From NCBI GenBank assembly GCA_963803115.1, contig CAWDLN010000008.1:558001-622000 (forward strand): 64,000 bases of DNA. The letters are read 5' to 3'. Of the stretch, positions 34,808 through 44,793 are shown piece after piece. The stretch is from DATBGZ01 sp963803115. GTDB lineage: Bacteria; Actinomycetota; Actinomycetes; Mycobacteriales; Micromonosporaceae. How positions within the stretch are numbered: position 1 is the stretch's first letter; the number at the start of each line of letters is the position of its first letter. The notes beneath the pieces were generated by a model that saw only the letters and a list, made by a program, of their open reading frames with translations, did not search any database and had not been told where the DNA came from. Made by a program: the position numbers and the translations under genes.

Positions 34808-35134
34808 GTGAAACGACGCAACCAGCCCGTCCTCATCACGGACGCGGCGGAGGATCCGGAGAAGGAGATCCGCCGTCGCGAGATCCGCTATGTAGCGATG
34901 ATGCTGACCCGGGCACTCTGCCTGGTCGGGGCCGCGATTCTCGTTGTCCAGAAGCCCCCGCTATGGGGTCTGTGGGCGTCGCTGTGCGTCGTTGGAATGG
35001 TGGTGCTGCCGTGGCTGGCGGTGATTCTGGCCAACGACCGCCCTCCGAAGCGGCGCCAGCCGGTTGCGCGTAACGAGCCGTCCGGGCGGGCCGCGCTGCC
35101 CTCTAGCGAGCACCGGGTCATTGATCAGGACTGA
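34808..35134 (+). CDS. DUF3099 membrane protein
   Basis: A 108-residue protein with two membrane helices (about 40-58 and 63-82) and the DUF3099 lead QPVLITDAAEDPEKEIRRRE. It is short, conserved in actinobacteria and of unknown role. The GTG at 34808 is preferred because AAGGGGCGGG precedes it and homologues begin close to KRRNQPVLITD; ATGs about 30 bases upstream are alternatives. Its last 17 bases overlap the convergent psuK gene. Confidence 0.82.
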   Translation: MKRRNQPVLITDAAEDPEKEIRRREIRYVAMMLTRALCLVGAAILVVQKPPLWGLWASLCVVGMVVLPWLAVILANDRPPKRRQPVARNEPSGRAALPSSEHRVIDQD

Positions 35135-36029
35135 TCGGCGGACGACCGCCAACCGCGGCAACCGCCCGCGCGCCTAGACGTACCGCGGCCGATAGGGCCG
35201 TCGTAATGTCGGCCCCGCCGAGCCTGGCGGCCAGTAGGCCGGCCGCGAAGGCGTCGCCGGCGCCGGTCGTGTCCACGACCGTGGCTGGCGACGCCGGCAC
35301 GGGGACGACCGTGTCCCCGGTCACCCACACCGCACCACGGGGCCCGAGCTTGACCGCGGCTGCGCCAACCGTACGGGCCAGCACCGCCACGTCCGGCAGA
35401 GAGTCCACAGTGGAGCCAATGAGGACTTCGGCCTCGTCGAGGTTGGCGAACAGGATGTCGACGCCGCGAACCCAGCCGAGGAAGGTCTGCCCCCCGACCC
35501 GGCGAAGCGGTGCGGCGGACGCCGCGTCGACGCTGGTCGACAGTCGGCGCGAGGAGGCGACGGCCAAGGCCCGCAGGCCGGCCGATCGGGACGAGTCGTC
35601 CAGCAGCGTGTAGCCGGAGAGGTGGACGTGGGTCAGGTCAGGCAACGCCGCGAACGCTCTGTCCACATCGGATGGCTGTAGCTCGTGGTTGGCTCCGCGG
35701 TCACAGAGCATGGTCCTGTCCTGGCCGTGAGCGAGCACGATGACGCTCCCCGTCGCGGAGGCGGATGTACGGCGGATGAGCCCGCAGCCGACCCCCGCCG
35801 AGGCCAGCTCGGCCAGCCGATCCGACCCGGCGATGTCGCGGCCGACGACCCCGAGCAGGTCGACCGTGGCCCCGGCCGAAGCGAGCCAGGCCGCGGTGTT
35901 GGCGGCCGAACCGCCGCCGGTGAGCCATATGTCGGCCCGGGTATCGGAGTCCACCGCGAGCGGTCCGGTGTGGACGGCCAGGATGTCGGTGACAATGTCG
36001 CCGACGACGAGAGTCCGGCCTCCGGTCAT
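35118..36029 (-). CDS. psuK: PfkB family kinase, probable pseudouridine kinase
   Basis: A 303-residue ribokinase-fold sugar kinase. Motifs: GGGSAANTAAWLASAG (substrate site), FANLDEAEVL and the PfkB signature DTTGAGDAFAAGLL with the catalytic Asp. By itself it could phosphorylate many sugars. The role as pseudouridine kinase is inferred from its four-base overlap with the psuG gene directly upstream, the standard arrangement for pseudouridine breakdown (pseudouridine to its 5'-phosphate, then to uracil and ribose-5-phosphate). Confidence 0.87.
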   Translation of the reverse strand: MTGGRTLVVGDIVTDILAVHTGPLAVDSDTRADIWLTGGGSAANTAAWLASAGATVDLLGVVGRDIAGSDRLAELASAGVGCGLIRRTSASATGSVIVLAHGQDRTMLCDRGANHELQPSDVDRAFAALPDLTHVHLSGYTLLDDSSRSAGLRALAVASSRRLSTSVDAASAAPLRRVGGQTFLGWVRGVDILFANLDEAEVLIGSTVDSLPDVAVLARTVGAAAVKLGPRGAVWVTGDTVVPVPASPATVVDTTGAGDAFAAGLLAARLGGADITTALSAAVRLGARAVAAVGGRPPISPDQ

Positions 36030-36949
36030 GCGAGCAGGCGCGCGTACGCGGCGGCGATCTGAGCCGCCAGCGCGGCGTTGCGCAGGATCACCTCGATGTT
36101 CACCTCAAGGCTCTTGCCGTGCGTCGCGTCATGGAAATGCGCCAGCAGATACGGCGTGACCGCCTTGCCGGTGATCCCATCGCGCCGCAAGCCGTCGAGA
36201 CCTTCCTCCAGCACCTGGTCATGGAGGTCGGGGTCGAGTTGCACATCGAATGGGAGCGGGTTGGACACGACGATCGCGCCCGGCGGCAGTCCGAGCGAGT
36301 CTCGTCGACGCATTGTGGCGGCGAACTCCGCCGGTGAGTCGAGCGCCCAATCCAGGTCGAACCCGCTGTCGGTAAGGTAGAAGCCGGCGAACCGGCGGGT
36401 GCCGTGGCCGATGACCGTGACACCGAGCGTCTCCAAGCGCTCCAGCGTGGCTCCAACGTCCAAAATGGACTTCACGCCCGAACAGACCACCGCGATGCGA
36501 GTGCGGCTGAGTGCCGTGAGGTCGGCCGACTCGTCGTAGGACTCTGACGCTCCTCTGTGGACGCCGCCGAGCCCTCCGGTCGCGAAGACGCTGATGCCGG
36601 CGCGTGCGGCCGTCGTCGCGGTACTCGCGACCGTGGTGGCGCCGTCGGTGCCGGCGGTCGCGGCGATCGCCAGATCCCGGGCCGACAGCTTCGCGACGCC
36701 CGCCGCGGTGCCCAGATGGTGTATCTCCGACTCAGTCAGGCCGATCACCACCGTGCCGCCGACCATGCCGATCGTGGCCGGAACGGCGCCGTGGTCGCGG
36801 ACGGTCTGTTCGATCTGCGCCGCCACCTCGACGTTGCGGGGGCTCGGCAACCCGTGCGCGATGATCGTGCTCTCGAGCGCGACCACCGCGGCCCCGACCC
36901 GCAGTGCCTCGGCCACTTCCTCGCTGACCCGTGTCGCGTCGTCGACCAT
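36026..36949 (-). CDS. psuG: pseudouridine-5'-phosphate glycosidase
   Basis: A 307-residue PsuG-family enzyme that breaks the C-C glycosidic bond of pseudouridine 5'-phosphate. Signature stretches: VVALESTIIAHGLPSPRNVE, VPATIGMVGG, KLSARDLAIA (catalytic Lys), GISVFATGGLGGVHRG and FYLTDSGFDL. It carries the expected residues for Mn2+ and phosphate binding and is of standard length. It precedes psuK with overlapping stop/start, so the two form one unit. The start is 45 bases from the divergent DUF3039 gene. Confidence 0.94.
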   Translation of the reverse strand: MVDDATRVSEEVAEALRVGAAVVALESTIIAHGLPSPRNVEVAAQIEQTVRDHGAVPATIGMVGGTVVIGLTESEIHHLGTAAGVAKLSARDLAIAATAGTDGATTVASTATTAARAGISVFATGGLGGVHRGASESYDESADLTALSRTRIAVVCSGVKSILDVGATLERLETLGVTVIGHGTRRFAGFYLTDSGFDLDWALDSPAEFAATMRRRDSLGLPPGAIVVSNPLPFDVQLDPDLHDQVLEEGLDGLRRDGITGKAVTPYLLAHFHDATHGKSLEVNIEVILRNAALAAQIAAAYARLLA

Positions 36950-36994
36950 GGTCCGACCCTACGGGTGCGCGGGCCGACCTGAGACAATGGCCGG

Positions 36995-37243
36995 GTGAGC
37001 ATTCCGATGAATCCCGACTCCGACACTATCGCCGAGGAACGCACGGACTATCGCTTCGACGAAGGCGACCACGAGCGCTTCTCGCACTATGCCGACAAAG
37101 ACAAGATCATGGAGGCGATGGTGAACGGCACGCCGGTGCGGGCGCTGTGCGGCAAAGTGTGGGTGCCGTCGCGCGACCCCAAGAAGTTCCCGGTGTGCCC
37201 GGAGTGCAAGGAGATCTACGAGTCCGACCGGGTCTACGACTGA
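36995..37243 (+). CDS. DUF3039 protein
   Basis: An 82-residue protein highly conserved in actinobacteria (Rv2708c-like). It contains RTDYRFDEGDHERFSHYA, then a small zinc-ribbon-like part with LCGKVW and PVCPECKEIY. It is probably soluble and metal-binding; the role is unknown. The GTG start has GACAAT six bases upstream, which may be the -10 of a leaderless transcript. In mycobacteria the homologue lies near sigB, as here. Confidence 0.93.
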   Translation: MSIPMNPDSDTIAEERTDYRFDEGDHERFSHYADKDKIMEAMVNGTPVRALCGKVWVPSRDPKKFPVCPECKEIYESDRVYD

Positions 37244-37414
37244 GCACGATCGCGGTCGTTGATCTCGCCACCGCCACGCGCTGATGGCTGATCTCGTCGG
37301 GGTGTCGTTGCCGCAATGGTGTCGGCGGCCCGGGTTAGTCTGAGGCGCCTTCGCGGTCCACGCCGACCCGGGGGCCTTCCTTTGTAGGAGTTGGCCCGCG
37401 TCGGGAGGAGCGTG

Positions 37415-39157
37415 GTGGCGAAGGCACGCCCCGATCTGGCGACGTTCCCACCCCTGCGGTCGTGGCAGCGCCGCGCGCTGGTGGAGTACCTGCGCCGCCG
37501 CGACGTGGACTTTCTCGCCGTTGCCACGCCCGGCGCCGGCAAGACAACATTCGCGTTGCGCATTGCGGCCGAGCTCCTCGCCGACGACACCGTTCAGACG
37601 ATCACAGTCGTGACACCGACCGAGCACCTCAAGACCCAGTGGGCGCAGGCAGCCGCAGGAGTCGGCATTCCCATCGATCCAACGTTTCGCAACGCGGACC
37701 TTCACACCACCGCCGACTTCCGGGGTGCGGTCGTGACCTACGCCCAAGTGGGCACCGCACCGATGGTGCACCGCCGACGCACCATGGCCCGGCGCACCCT
37801 GGTCATCCTCGACGAGATACACCACGCCGGCGACTCGCGTTCGTGGGGCGACGGCGTGCGCTCGGCGTTCGAGCCCGCGGTGAGACGGCTGATGCTGACC
37901 GGGACACCGTTCCGGTCGGACGAGAATCCGATCCCGTTTGTCACTTACGAGCGCGGACCGGATGGGTTGCTGCGTTCACACTCCGATTCGTCGTACGGCT
38001 ACGGCGACGCTCTGGCCGACAGCGTGGTCCGCCCGGTGATCTTCCTGGCGTACTCGGGCGAAACCCGGTGGCGCACGTCGGCCGGGGAAGAGCTGGCCGT
38101 ACGGCTGGGTGAACCGGTCACGCAGGACGTCACCGCGAAGGCCTGGCGGACGGCCCTCGATCCTGACGGCGACTGGATGCCCCAGGTGCTGCGCGCGGCC
38201 GATGCGCGGCTGCAGGTCCTCCGGGCCGGCGACATTCCAGACGCCGGCGGTCTCGTGATCGCGACCGACCAGAAGGCGGCCCGAGCCTACGCACGCCTGC
38301 TCTCCGAGATCGGCGGCGAGCGGCCGGTGGTGGTGCTCTCCGATGACGGCGGGGCCTCGGAGAAGATCGGTGCCTTCGCCGCCTCCGACCAGCGGTGGTT
38401 GGTCGCGGTACGGATGGTCTCCGAGGGGGTCGACATTCCGCGGCTGACCGTCGGCGTGTACGCGACGAGTGCCTCAACGCCGCTCTTCTTCGCCCAGGCG
38501 ATTGGACGCTTCGTCCGGGTACGCCGGCCGGGCGAGACGGCGAGCGTCTTCCTGCCGAGTGTCCCGCAGCTATTGGGCCTGGCCAGCGAGATGGAGGCTC
38601 AGCGCGATCACGTGCTGCAGGTCCGCCAGGCCGGATCGGGCCTCGATGACGAGCTACTGCAGCGGGCCCAGCAGTCCGAACGCGCGAGCGACGAGCTCAC
38701 CAACGGCTTTGAGGCGCTGTCGGCCACGGCGGAACTCGATCAAGTGATCTTTGACGGGGCGTCGTTCGGTACGCCGGTACGGTCGGGGACGCCCGAGGAG
38801 GAGGAGTACCTGGGTCTACCCGGACTGCTCAGTCCCGACCAGGTCGCACTCCTGCTTGCCCGGCGACAGGCGGAGCAGACCGCGCGCGGGCGCCGTCACG
38901 CACGGGACGGGACGCAGGCCGTCGGTCGACAAGCTAACGGCCCGCAGACGGACGTTCCACCGGTGGCTACGGCCGCCGCTCGCCGCATCGCGTTGCGGCG
39001 TCAGCTCAACGGCCTCGTGGGAGCGCATCACCTGAGAACGGGCATCCCACACGGAAAGATCCACGCCGAGCTGCGGCGACTTTGCGGCGGCCCGGCGAGC
39101 GCGCAGGCCACCATCGAGCAGCTCGAGGCCCGCATCGCCGCTCTCCATGCCCGCTGA
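37415..39157 (+). CDS. DEAD/DEAH-box helicase (SF2)
   Basis: A 580-residue superfamily 2 helicase. The Q-region RSWQRRALVEYL precedes Walker A ATPGAGKTTFAL, motif II LDEIHHAGDSRSWG (DEIH), motif III LTGTPFRS and motif VI QAIGRFVRVRRPGE. The C-terminal ~150 residues are charged and less conserved, ending in a small helical domain. It resembles the actinobacterial helicase group encoded near sigA/hrdB. A target in RNA or DNA repair is not known. GGGAGGAG gives two overlapping GTG starts (37412 and 37415); the second has better spacing. Confidence 0.92.
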   Translation: MAKARPDLATFPPLRSWQRRALVEYLRRRDVDFLAVATPGAGKTTFALRIAAELLADDTVQTITVVTPTEHLKTQWAQAAAGVGIPIDPTFRNADLHTTADFRGAVVTYAQVGTAPMVHRRRTMARRTLVILDEIHHAGDSRSWGDGVRSAFEPAVRRLMLTGTPFRSDENPIPFVTYERGPDGLLRSHSDSSYGYGDALADSVVRPVIFLAYSGETRWRTSAGEELAVRLGEPVTQDVTAKAWRTALDPDGDWMPQVLRAADARLQVLRAGDIPDAGGLVIATDQKAARAYARLLSEIGGERPVVVLSDDGGASEKIGAFAASDQRWLVAVRMVSEGVDIPRLTVGVYATSASTPLFFAQAIGRFVRVRRPGETASVFLPSVPQLLGLASEMEAQRDHVLQVRQAGSGLDDELLQRAQQSERASDELTNGFEALSATAELDQVIFDGASFGTPVRSGTPEEEEYLGLPGLLSPDQVALLLARRQAEQTARGRRHARDGTQAVGRQANGPQTDVPPVATAAARRIALRRQLNGLVGAHHLRTGIPHGKIHAELRRLCGGPASAQATIEQLEARIAALHAR

Positions 39158-39163
39158 AATACC

Positions 39164-39227
39164 GCCGATCTTGGGAAAATGCGCGTTATTGAAGATCGAA
39201 CCACGCGCATTCGCCCAAGATCGCGGG
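39164..39227. repeat. dyad element, copy C (convergent intergenic)
   Basis: The left arm GCCGATCTTGGG...TGCGCGT (39164-39186) and right arm ACGCGCA...CCCAAGATCGCG (39203-39227) pair well around a 16-base loop. This is the most symmetrical of the three copies and lies between the convergent helicase and DUF7455 genes. Confidence 0.82.
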
Positions 39228-39272
39228 AGTTGGCGGGCGCTGGGGAACTCGCGGTCGGGTGGTGGGAAAGGC

Positions 39273-39302
39273 AACGAGCGCTCCGGGTCCGGAGCGCTCG
39301 TT
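39273..39302 (-). terminator. intrinsic terminator after DUF7455 gene
   Basis: A perfect 14-bp stem (AACGAGCGCTCCGG and its complement) with a 2-base tip, starting 20 bases after the stop on the minus strand and followed by a CCTTTCC stretch. Confidence 0.78.
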
Positions 39303-39322
39303 CGCGTCAATATGTCAGCCGG

Positions 39323-39574
39323 TCAGCCGTCGAGCAGACCGGGGTTGCTGGTCAGTTCAGTGCCGCGCCACTCGAAGTCGGGCGCCGCGACTACCTCAAC
39401 CGCGACCTTCACGAGCTCCGGCGCGAATTTGTTCGCGTGGTGCCCGCAGAAGATCAGTTCCCCTCCGCCCGCGAGAACGATGCGCAGCTTTCCGGCCGCG
39501 CTGCAGCGGTCGCAGCGCTCTTCGGCTGCGGGGGGTGCCGCGGCCTCGGGCGGCGGCGTGAGGGTTGGGGTCAT
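39323..39574 (-). CDS. DUF7455 small zinc-binding protein
   Basis: An 83-residue protein of the DUF7455 family: a Pro/Ala-rich lead, then CDRCSAAGKLRIVL and LIFCGHHANKF with Cys and His residues suited to one zinc. It is common downstream of hrdB/sigA in actinobacteria and of unknown role. The ATG at 39574 is chosen for the strong GAGGAGGAGG just upstream. It has its own terminator and is separated from hrdB by about 410 bases. Confidence 0.9.
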   Translation of the reverse strand: MTPTLTPPPEAAAPPAAEERCDRCSAAGKLRIVLAGGGELIFCGHHANKFAPELVKVAVEVVAAPDFEWRGTELTSNPGLLDG

Positions 39575-39986
39575 CGCCTCCTCCTCTGCTGATCGTGGGT
39601 CGATGGGAGTTGCTCGCGCTGGCATGTCGTCCACCCATCGTCCAACACCGGCTCCACTGACCCACGTTCCCGAAAGGAGTGGCGACCGAGGTCACATCGA
39701 GACTATCCCGGCGCACCGACGCGGATCACGTCCGTCGCGGCCTCCGGGGCGCGGCGTTGGTCACAGTTGGATGACGTTGTCGCCGCGCCCCCCGCGCCTA
39801 TGCCACATCCGGGCACGACCCGCCCAAATCGAGCATCGTCCCAGGTCAGAGTTGGTGCAGTTGCACGTGCGCCGCCAGCGCAATGCGGTCGCAACCGTGG
39901 TTGCCAGCGCACGACTTGGTTACGCCACGGGCGTAAGCACGACATGGTTACGCCCATGGCGTAACCAATCGGAGACGCGGCTCCGG
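39575..39986. other. intergenic region between hrdB and DUF7455 gene
   Basis: About 410 bases without a coding sequence I can support. It holds the two tandem hairpins next to hrdB and presumably the DUF7455 promoter. Reading frames across it are short or lack codon bias, and I see no RNA gene. Confidence 0.7.
39918..39966 (-). terminator. two tandem hairpins after hrdB
   Basis: GGTTACGCC/GGCGTAACC with a 3-base loop (39946-39966) is a perfect 9-bp hairpin. The neighbouring 39918-39938 is a near-copy with an 8-bp stem. They lie 20-70 bases after the hrdB stop on the minus strand. They may terminate or stabilise the hrdB transcript, or form a protein-binding pair since the stems share sequence. 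Confidence 0.65.
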
Positions 39987-41538
<1,552 letters not shown>

Positions 41539-41662
41539 GTACGACCTTCCCGTGGCGAGCCTGCGGCCGGATCCGCGACCGGACGCGGCGGCGCAATGGG
41601 CGCCGCCCCCGTGCGGAGACCGGTACATCTGTGGTGCTCCGCGTGACACGCGGGCAGGCGTG

Positions 41663-41668
41663 AATTGT
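41663..41668 (-). promoter_or_regulatory. candidate hrdB -10 box
   Basis: On the minus strand TACAAT at 41668-41663 matches the actinobacterial -10 consensus fully, about 125 bases before the hrdB GTG. GGATGA at the expected -35 position is a weak match. Confidence 0.45.
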
Positions 41669-41749
41669 AGCGCCGTTCGGGGCGATCATCCTGCGACGCG
41701 AGGCAGACCAGGCTGCGAGGATGGTACGGCGCATACCGAAGGGGATCCG

Positions 41750-42568
41750 ATGGCGGAGGCCGACCCGTACCAATTGCTCCAGCGCGCCGTGGTGGCGGCC
41801 CGGGCCGGCGCCGCGCTCGCCGCCGACTGGCGAAAGCGGGGCATTGGCGACGTCGACACAAAGTCCACCGACACCGATCTCGTCACGGCCGCCGACCGCG
41901 CGGTCGAGGCACTCCTGGCGGACCTCCTGCTGACCGGCCACCCGGACGATCGGGTGCTCGGCGAGGAGGGCGGCGAATCGGGCGCGGTCGGCCGTACCAA
42001 CGCGTCTGGGACCCGGTGGGTGGTCGACCCGATCGACGGCACCGTGAACTACGTGTACGGACTGCCGCACTATGCCGTCTCCGTGGCGGCCGAGGTCGAC
42101 GGGCAGATCGTGGCCGGCGTCGTGGTGAACGTGGCGACGGGCGACGAGTGGACGGCGGTGCGGGGCACGGGCGCGTGGCGCGCCACGCAACGGCTTGGTG
42201 GCTCGTCGGTTGTCGCACTCGACCAGGCATTGCTCGCCACCGGCTTCGGCTATGACTCGGCCCGTCGGGCGCACCAGGCCGCCGTCCTGACCGGGGTGCT
42301 GCCGAGGGTGCGCGATATCCGCCGCCTGGGCTCGGCGGCACTGGACCTCTGCGCCGTCGCCGAGGGGTCGGTGGACATCTATTTCGAAAAGGGCCTCCAG
42401 CCCTGGGACCGGGCGGCGGGTGGACTTATCGCGATCGAAGCCGGGCTTCTGGTCACCGGACTGCGTGGCGCGCCGCCCAGCGCTGACATGGTGGTCGCGG
42501 CCCCGGCAGCCCTGCATGGCGAACTGCATGACCTGTTGGTGGAGCTGAATGCGGACGGCGGTCCATGA
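41750..42568 (+). CDS. suhB: inositol monophosphatase family protein (SuhB-like)
   Basis: A 272-residue Mg2+-dependent phosphatase. The metal-site motifs are GEEGGE, DPIDGTVNYVYG and WDRAAGGLIAIEAG, with the early TDLVTAADRAVE. Substrates in the family include inositol-1-phosphate, histidinol phosphate and NADP; the neighbourhood matches mycobacterial suhB (Rv2701c) beside sigA. The ATG at 41750 is chosen for GAAGGGG upstream. It ends four bases before the convergent LytR_C gene. Confidence 0.92.
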   Translation: MAEADPYQLLQRAVVAARAGAALAADWRKRGIGDVDTKSTDTDLVTAADRAVEALLADLLLTGHPDDRVLGEEGGESGAVGRTNASGTRWVVDPIDGTVNYVYGLPHYAVSVAAEVDGQIVAGVVVNVATGDEWTAVRGTGAWRATQRLGGSSVVALDQALLATGFGYDSARRAHQAAVLTGVLPRVRDIRRLGSAALDLCAVAEGSVDIYFEKGLQPWDRAAGGLIAIEAGLLVTGLRGAPPSADMVVAAPAALHGELHDLLVELNADGGP

Positions 42569-42572
42569 CGGA

Positions 42573-43097
42573 TCAGGCCGCACAGGTGCCGGGATAGAGC
42601 TGTGGCCGGCCGTTGGCCGCAATCCTCTGGTTCACCTCGGTCGACGTGGCCAATTGTTGGAATTTGGCACCAAGAGTCACGTCTACCTCGGACCCGGTGC
42701 GGTCGCGGACGAAGTTCATCTCCGCCTCGTCTTCCAGGAAGTACGCGCTGACCAACCAGGAGGCACCCACGCCGTCCGGTCCGAAGGTGATCCGGGCGAC
42801 CTCCTCGTACGGCTGTCCGTCCGGGGCGGTCTCCATCTTCGCGACGTGGAAGCCGCGGTTCTGGAACTCGGCGCCGATCTGTTCGGCCAGGCCCACCCGA
42901 CTGGTGCCGTTGTAGACATTGAGCGTGACCTGGTTGCGCTCAGGGACGTTGAGGTTGATCCGGATGTCGGTCGGGGCACACTTCTCCGCAGGCGGCAGGA
43001 GCTGGGTGTCGCGGTTGATGGCCGTAAGCACGACGACGCCGGCCGTGGCGAACAGTACGGCGACGAAGATCATCGCGCGAACCCGCGTAAATGTCAT
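42573..43097 (-). CDS. LytR C-terminal domain envelope protein (Cei-like)
   Basis: A 174-residue protein with a single N-terminal membrane helix (residues 8-26) and a LytR_C domain outside: RNQVTLNVYNGTSRVGLAEQIG, then FQNRGFHVAKM. It corresponds to mycobacterial Rv2700/Cei, which is needed for envelope integrity. It should face the cell wall and may bind a glycan or lipid. It has the same neighbours (suhB, DUF4193) as in mycobacteria. Confidence 0.9.
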   Translation of the reverse strand: MTFTRVRAMIFVAVLFATAGVVVLTAINRDTQLLPPAEKCAPTDIRINLNVPERNQVTLNVYNGTSRVGLAEQIGAEFQNRGFHVAKMETAPDGQPYEEVARITFGPDGVGASWLVSAYFLEDEAEMNFVRDRTGSEVDVTLGAKFQQLATSTEVNQRIAANGRPQLYPGTCAA

Positions 43098-43504
43098 TCG
43101 CCGCTACTCCCCTGCCCGATCCTCGGTGGCATCCCACGATCGTTCGTGCGCCCATCCGGTGCCAAAAGAGGGTAGCGAACACTGTTGACCTGGGTGGGTA
43201 ATCTCAGCCGTCTGTCGGCGCGGCGGATCGGATACGACTACGGTGACCTCTACCTTTGTGTCGCCTGGATCACATCGGGAACAATCGTGCGCGCGCGAGC
43301 GTACAAGTTGCGGATGAGGACGGTAAGGTACGCCGCCAGCTTGGGACCGAAGGCGCACCGAGCCCGAGACTCCGTTGGTTGAACCCGGGCGCACAGCCGT
43401 GAGGCCGGCGTGGCCGTAAGGCCAACGTGGTCGCGGTGCCGGGTCCGGCAAGGGCGGTCGAATCACAGACGAGGCGAAATCTTTCTTTGGGAGTGTGACA
43501 AGGG
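43098..43504. other. divergent intergenic region before DUF4193
   Basis: About 400 bases without a supportable coding sequence. It should hold the promoters of the LytR_C gene and of the DUF4193 gene. TANNNT boxes are present (for example TAAGGT at 43324) but lack convincing -35 partners. A 17-bp tandem duplication lies at 43397-43430. Confidence 0.7.
43397..43430. repeat. 17-bp tandem repeat, two copies
   Basis: CCGTGAGGCCGGCGTGG is followed directly by CCGTAAGGCCAACGTGG (14 of 17 identical). It lies about 75 bases before the DUF4193 start, in the probable leader of that gene. Confidence 0.65.
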
Positions 43505-43801
43505 ATGGCGACCGACTACGACGCGCCACGGCGCGACGAGGTCGATCTCGGGGCAGACAGCATCGAGGAGCTCAAGTCCCGCCGGGTCGACGCGCAGTCG
43601 GGCAGCGTGGACGTCGACGAAGTGGACGTCGCGGAGGGTTTCGAGCTTCCGGGCGCCGATCTCGCCGATGAGGAACTGTCCGTCAAGGTCCTGCCGATGC
43701 AGGCCGACGAGTTCCGCTGCTCGAGGTGCTTCCTCGTACACCACCGCAGCCAGCTCGCGTATGAGCGAAATGGCGAATTGATCTGCACCGAGTGTGCCTG
43801 A
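43505..43801 (+). CDS. DUF4193 protein
   Basis: A 98-residue protein of the actinobacterial DUF4193 family. The N-terminal half is acidic (TDYDAPRRDEVDLGADSIEEL) and the C-terminal half holds a zinc-ribbon (FRCSRCFLVHHRSQL ... ICTECA). It is strongly conserved in the sigA-dut region and may interact with transcription machinery; this is inference. A terminator follows the stop. Confidence 0.94.
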   Translation: MATDYDAPRRDEVDLGADSIEELKSRRVDAQSGSVDVDEVDVAEGFELPGADLADEELSVKVLPMQADEFRCSRCFLVHHRSQLAYERNGELICTECA

Positions 43802-43811
43802 GCTCGCTCAC

Positions 43812-43833
43812 GCCCAGGTGTCCGCACCTGGGC
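43812..43833 (+). terminator. intrinsic terminator after DUF4193 gene
   Basis: A perfect 9-bp stem GCCCAGGTG/CACCTGGGC with a 4-base loop begins ten bases after the DUF4193 stop. The downstream flank is not T-rich, which is common in high-GC actinobacteria. Confidence 0.72.
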
Positions 43834-43918
43834 CGGGCGATGACGGCCCACACGGTGCAACCTGGGCTGGATTGGGTAGGCGAGACTCGTGTGATACACC
43901 CAGCCCCGGAGGTCACAA

Positions 43919-44793
43919 ATGACTGAGAAGAACCGGCCCGACGGCGATCCGTCGGGCCCTGCCGTCTCTGGGGATCCGTCGGCTCTGATGATCTCGTCGG
44001 CTCTGATGATCTCGTCGGCGATGGCGTGCCTGGCCCGATCGTGCCCGGCGACGCCGAGGCGGACCGCGCGACGACCGACGCGGTCGCCCGTCTGGCCGAA
44101 GAGGATCTACCCACCTCCGAGCGGCGCAAGGCATTGGGCGAGATCGCGTCCGGCCTTCGCAAGCGAGGCTTCACCGACTTCCTGCGACCGAAGGTGGCGA
44201 TGGCCTGGGTGGCCGACACCGTGGTTGATGTCGCCCCACGCATCCCGCTGCGCGATTTGGCCACGCTGCGCAGTCATTTCACCGGGCTGAGCGACGACGA
44301 GATCGCCGACCGACTGGTGCGCAACGCGGCACGCACGAGCGCCGGCATCGGCGCGGTCGGCGGAGGCGTGAGCGCGCTTCAGTGGGCGGCGCCCCCGGCG
44401 CTGCTCACCGCGCCGGTCGTGCTCGCGGCCGAGACGGTGGCGGTGGTTGCGGTAGAAATCAAGCTGATCGGTGAATTGCAGGAGCTCTACGGGCAGCCGA
44501 TCCCGGGGACGACCGCGCAGCGCGGCCTGAGCCTGCTGCAGGCATGGTCCGGCCGGCGCGGCGTCAACCTGCTCGTGCCCGGGCGCACGATCGCCGCGGT
44601 CCTCGGCACCACCGCGCGGCACGAGTTGCGAGACCGGCTGGTGCGCCGGTTCGGCCGCAATCTGACGACGCTGGGACCACTGTTCACCGGGGCGGCGATC
44701 GCCGCGCTCCTCAACCGCCGGGCAACGCTGAAGCTGAGCGAGGAGGTCCGCCGGGACCTGGTCCAGCGCCGTCCGCCAGCGATCACTTCCTGA
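43919..44793 (+). CDS. conserved actinobacterial membrane-associated protein, apparent frameshift near start
   Basis: From about 44030 the frame is coding-like and about 250 residues long: AEADRATTDAVARLAEEDLP, RKRGFTDFLRPKVAMAWVAD, VETVAVVAVEIKLIGELQEL (one or two hydrophobic stretches) and LLVPGRTIAAVLGT. The only good start is the ATG at 43919, six bases after GGAGG, but it reads in a different frame (TEKNRPDGDPSGPAVSG). The frames meet around 43960-44015, at an 18-bp duplication. One missing base would join them. Otherwise the start would be GTG 44026 without a ribosome binding site. The function is unknown. Confidence 0.75.
43980..44015. repeat. 18-bp tandem duplication
   Basis: CGGCTCTGATGATCTCGT occurs twice in a row, inside the N-terminal coding region of the gene that starts at 43919. 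A related GATCCGTCGG motif also appears twice just upstream. Confidence 0.8.

Noticed and set aside
37255..37320. Possible fourth copy of the dyad element after DUF3039
   Set aside because: Only short matches (GATCTCG, ACGCGC); no paired arms, and the flanking genes are not convergent.
43300..43330. Possible DUF4193 promoter (TTGCGG with TAAGGT)
   Set aside because: Spacing between boxes is about 10 bases, too short.
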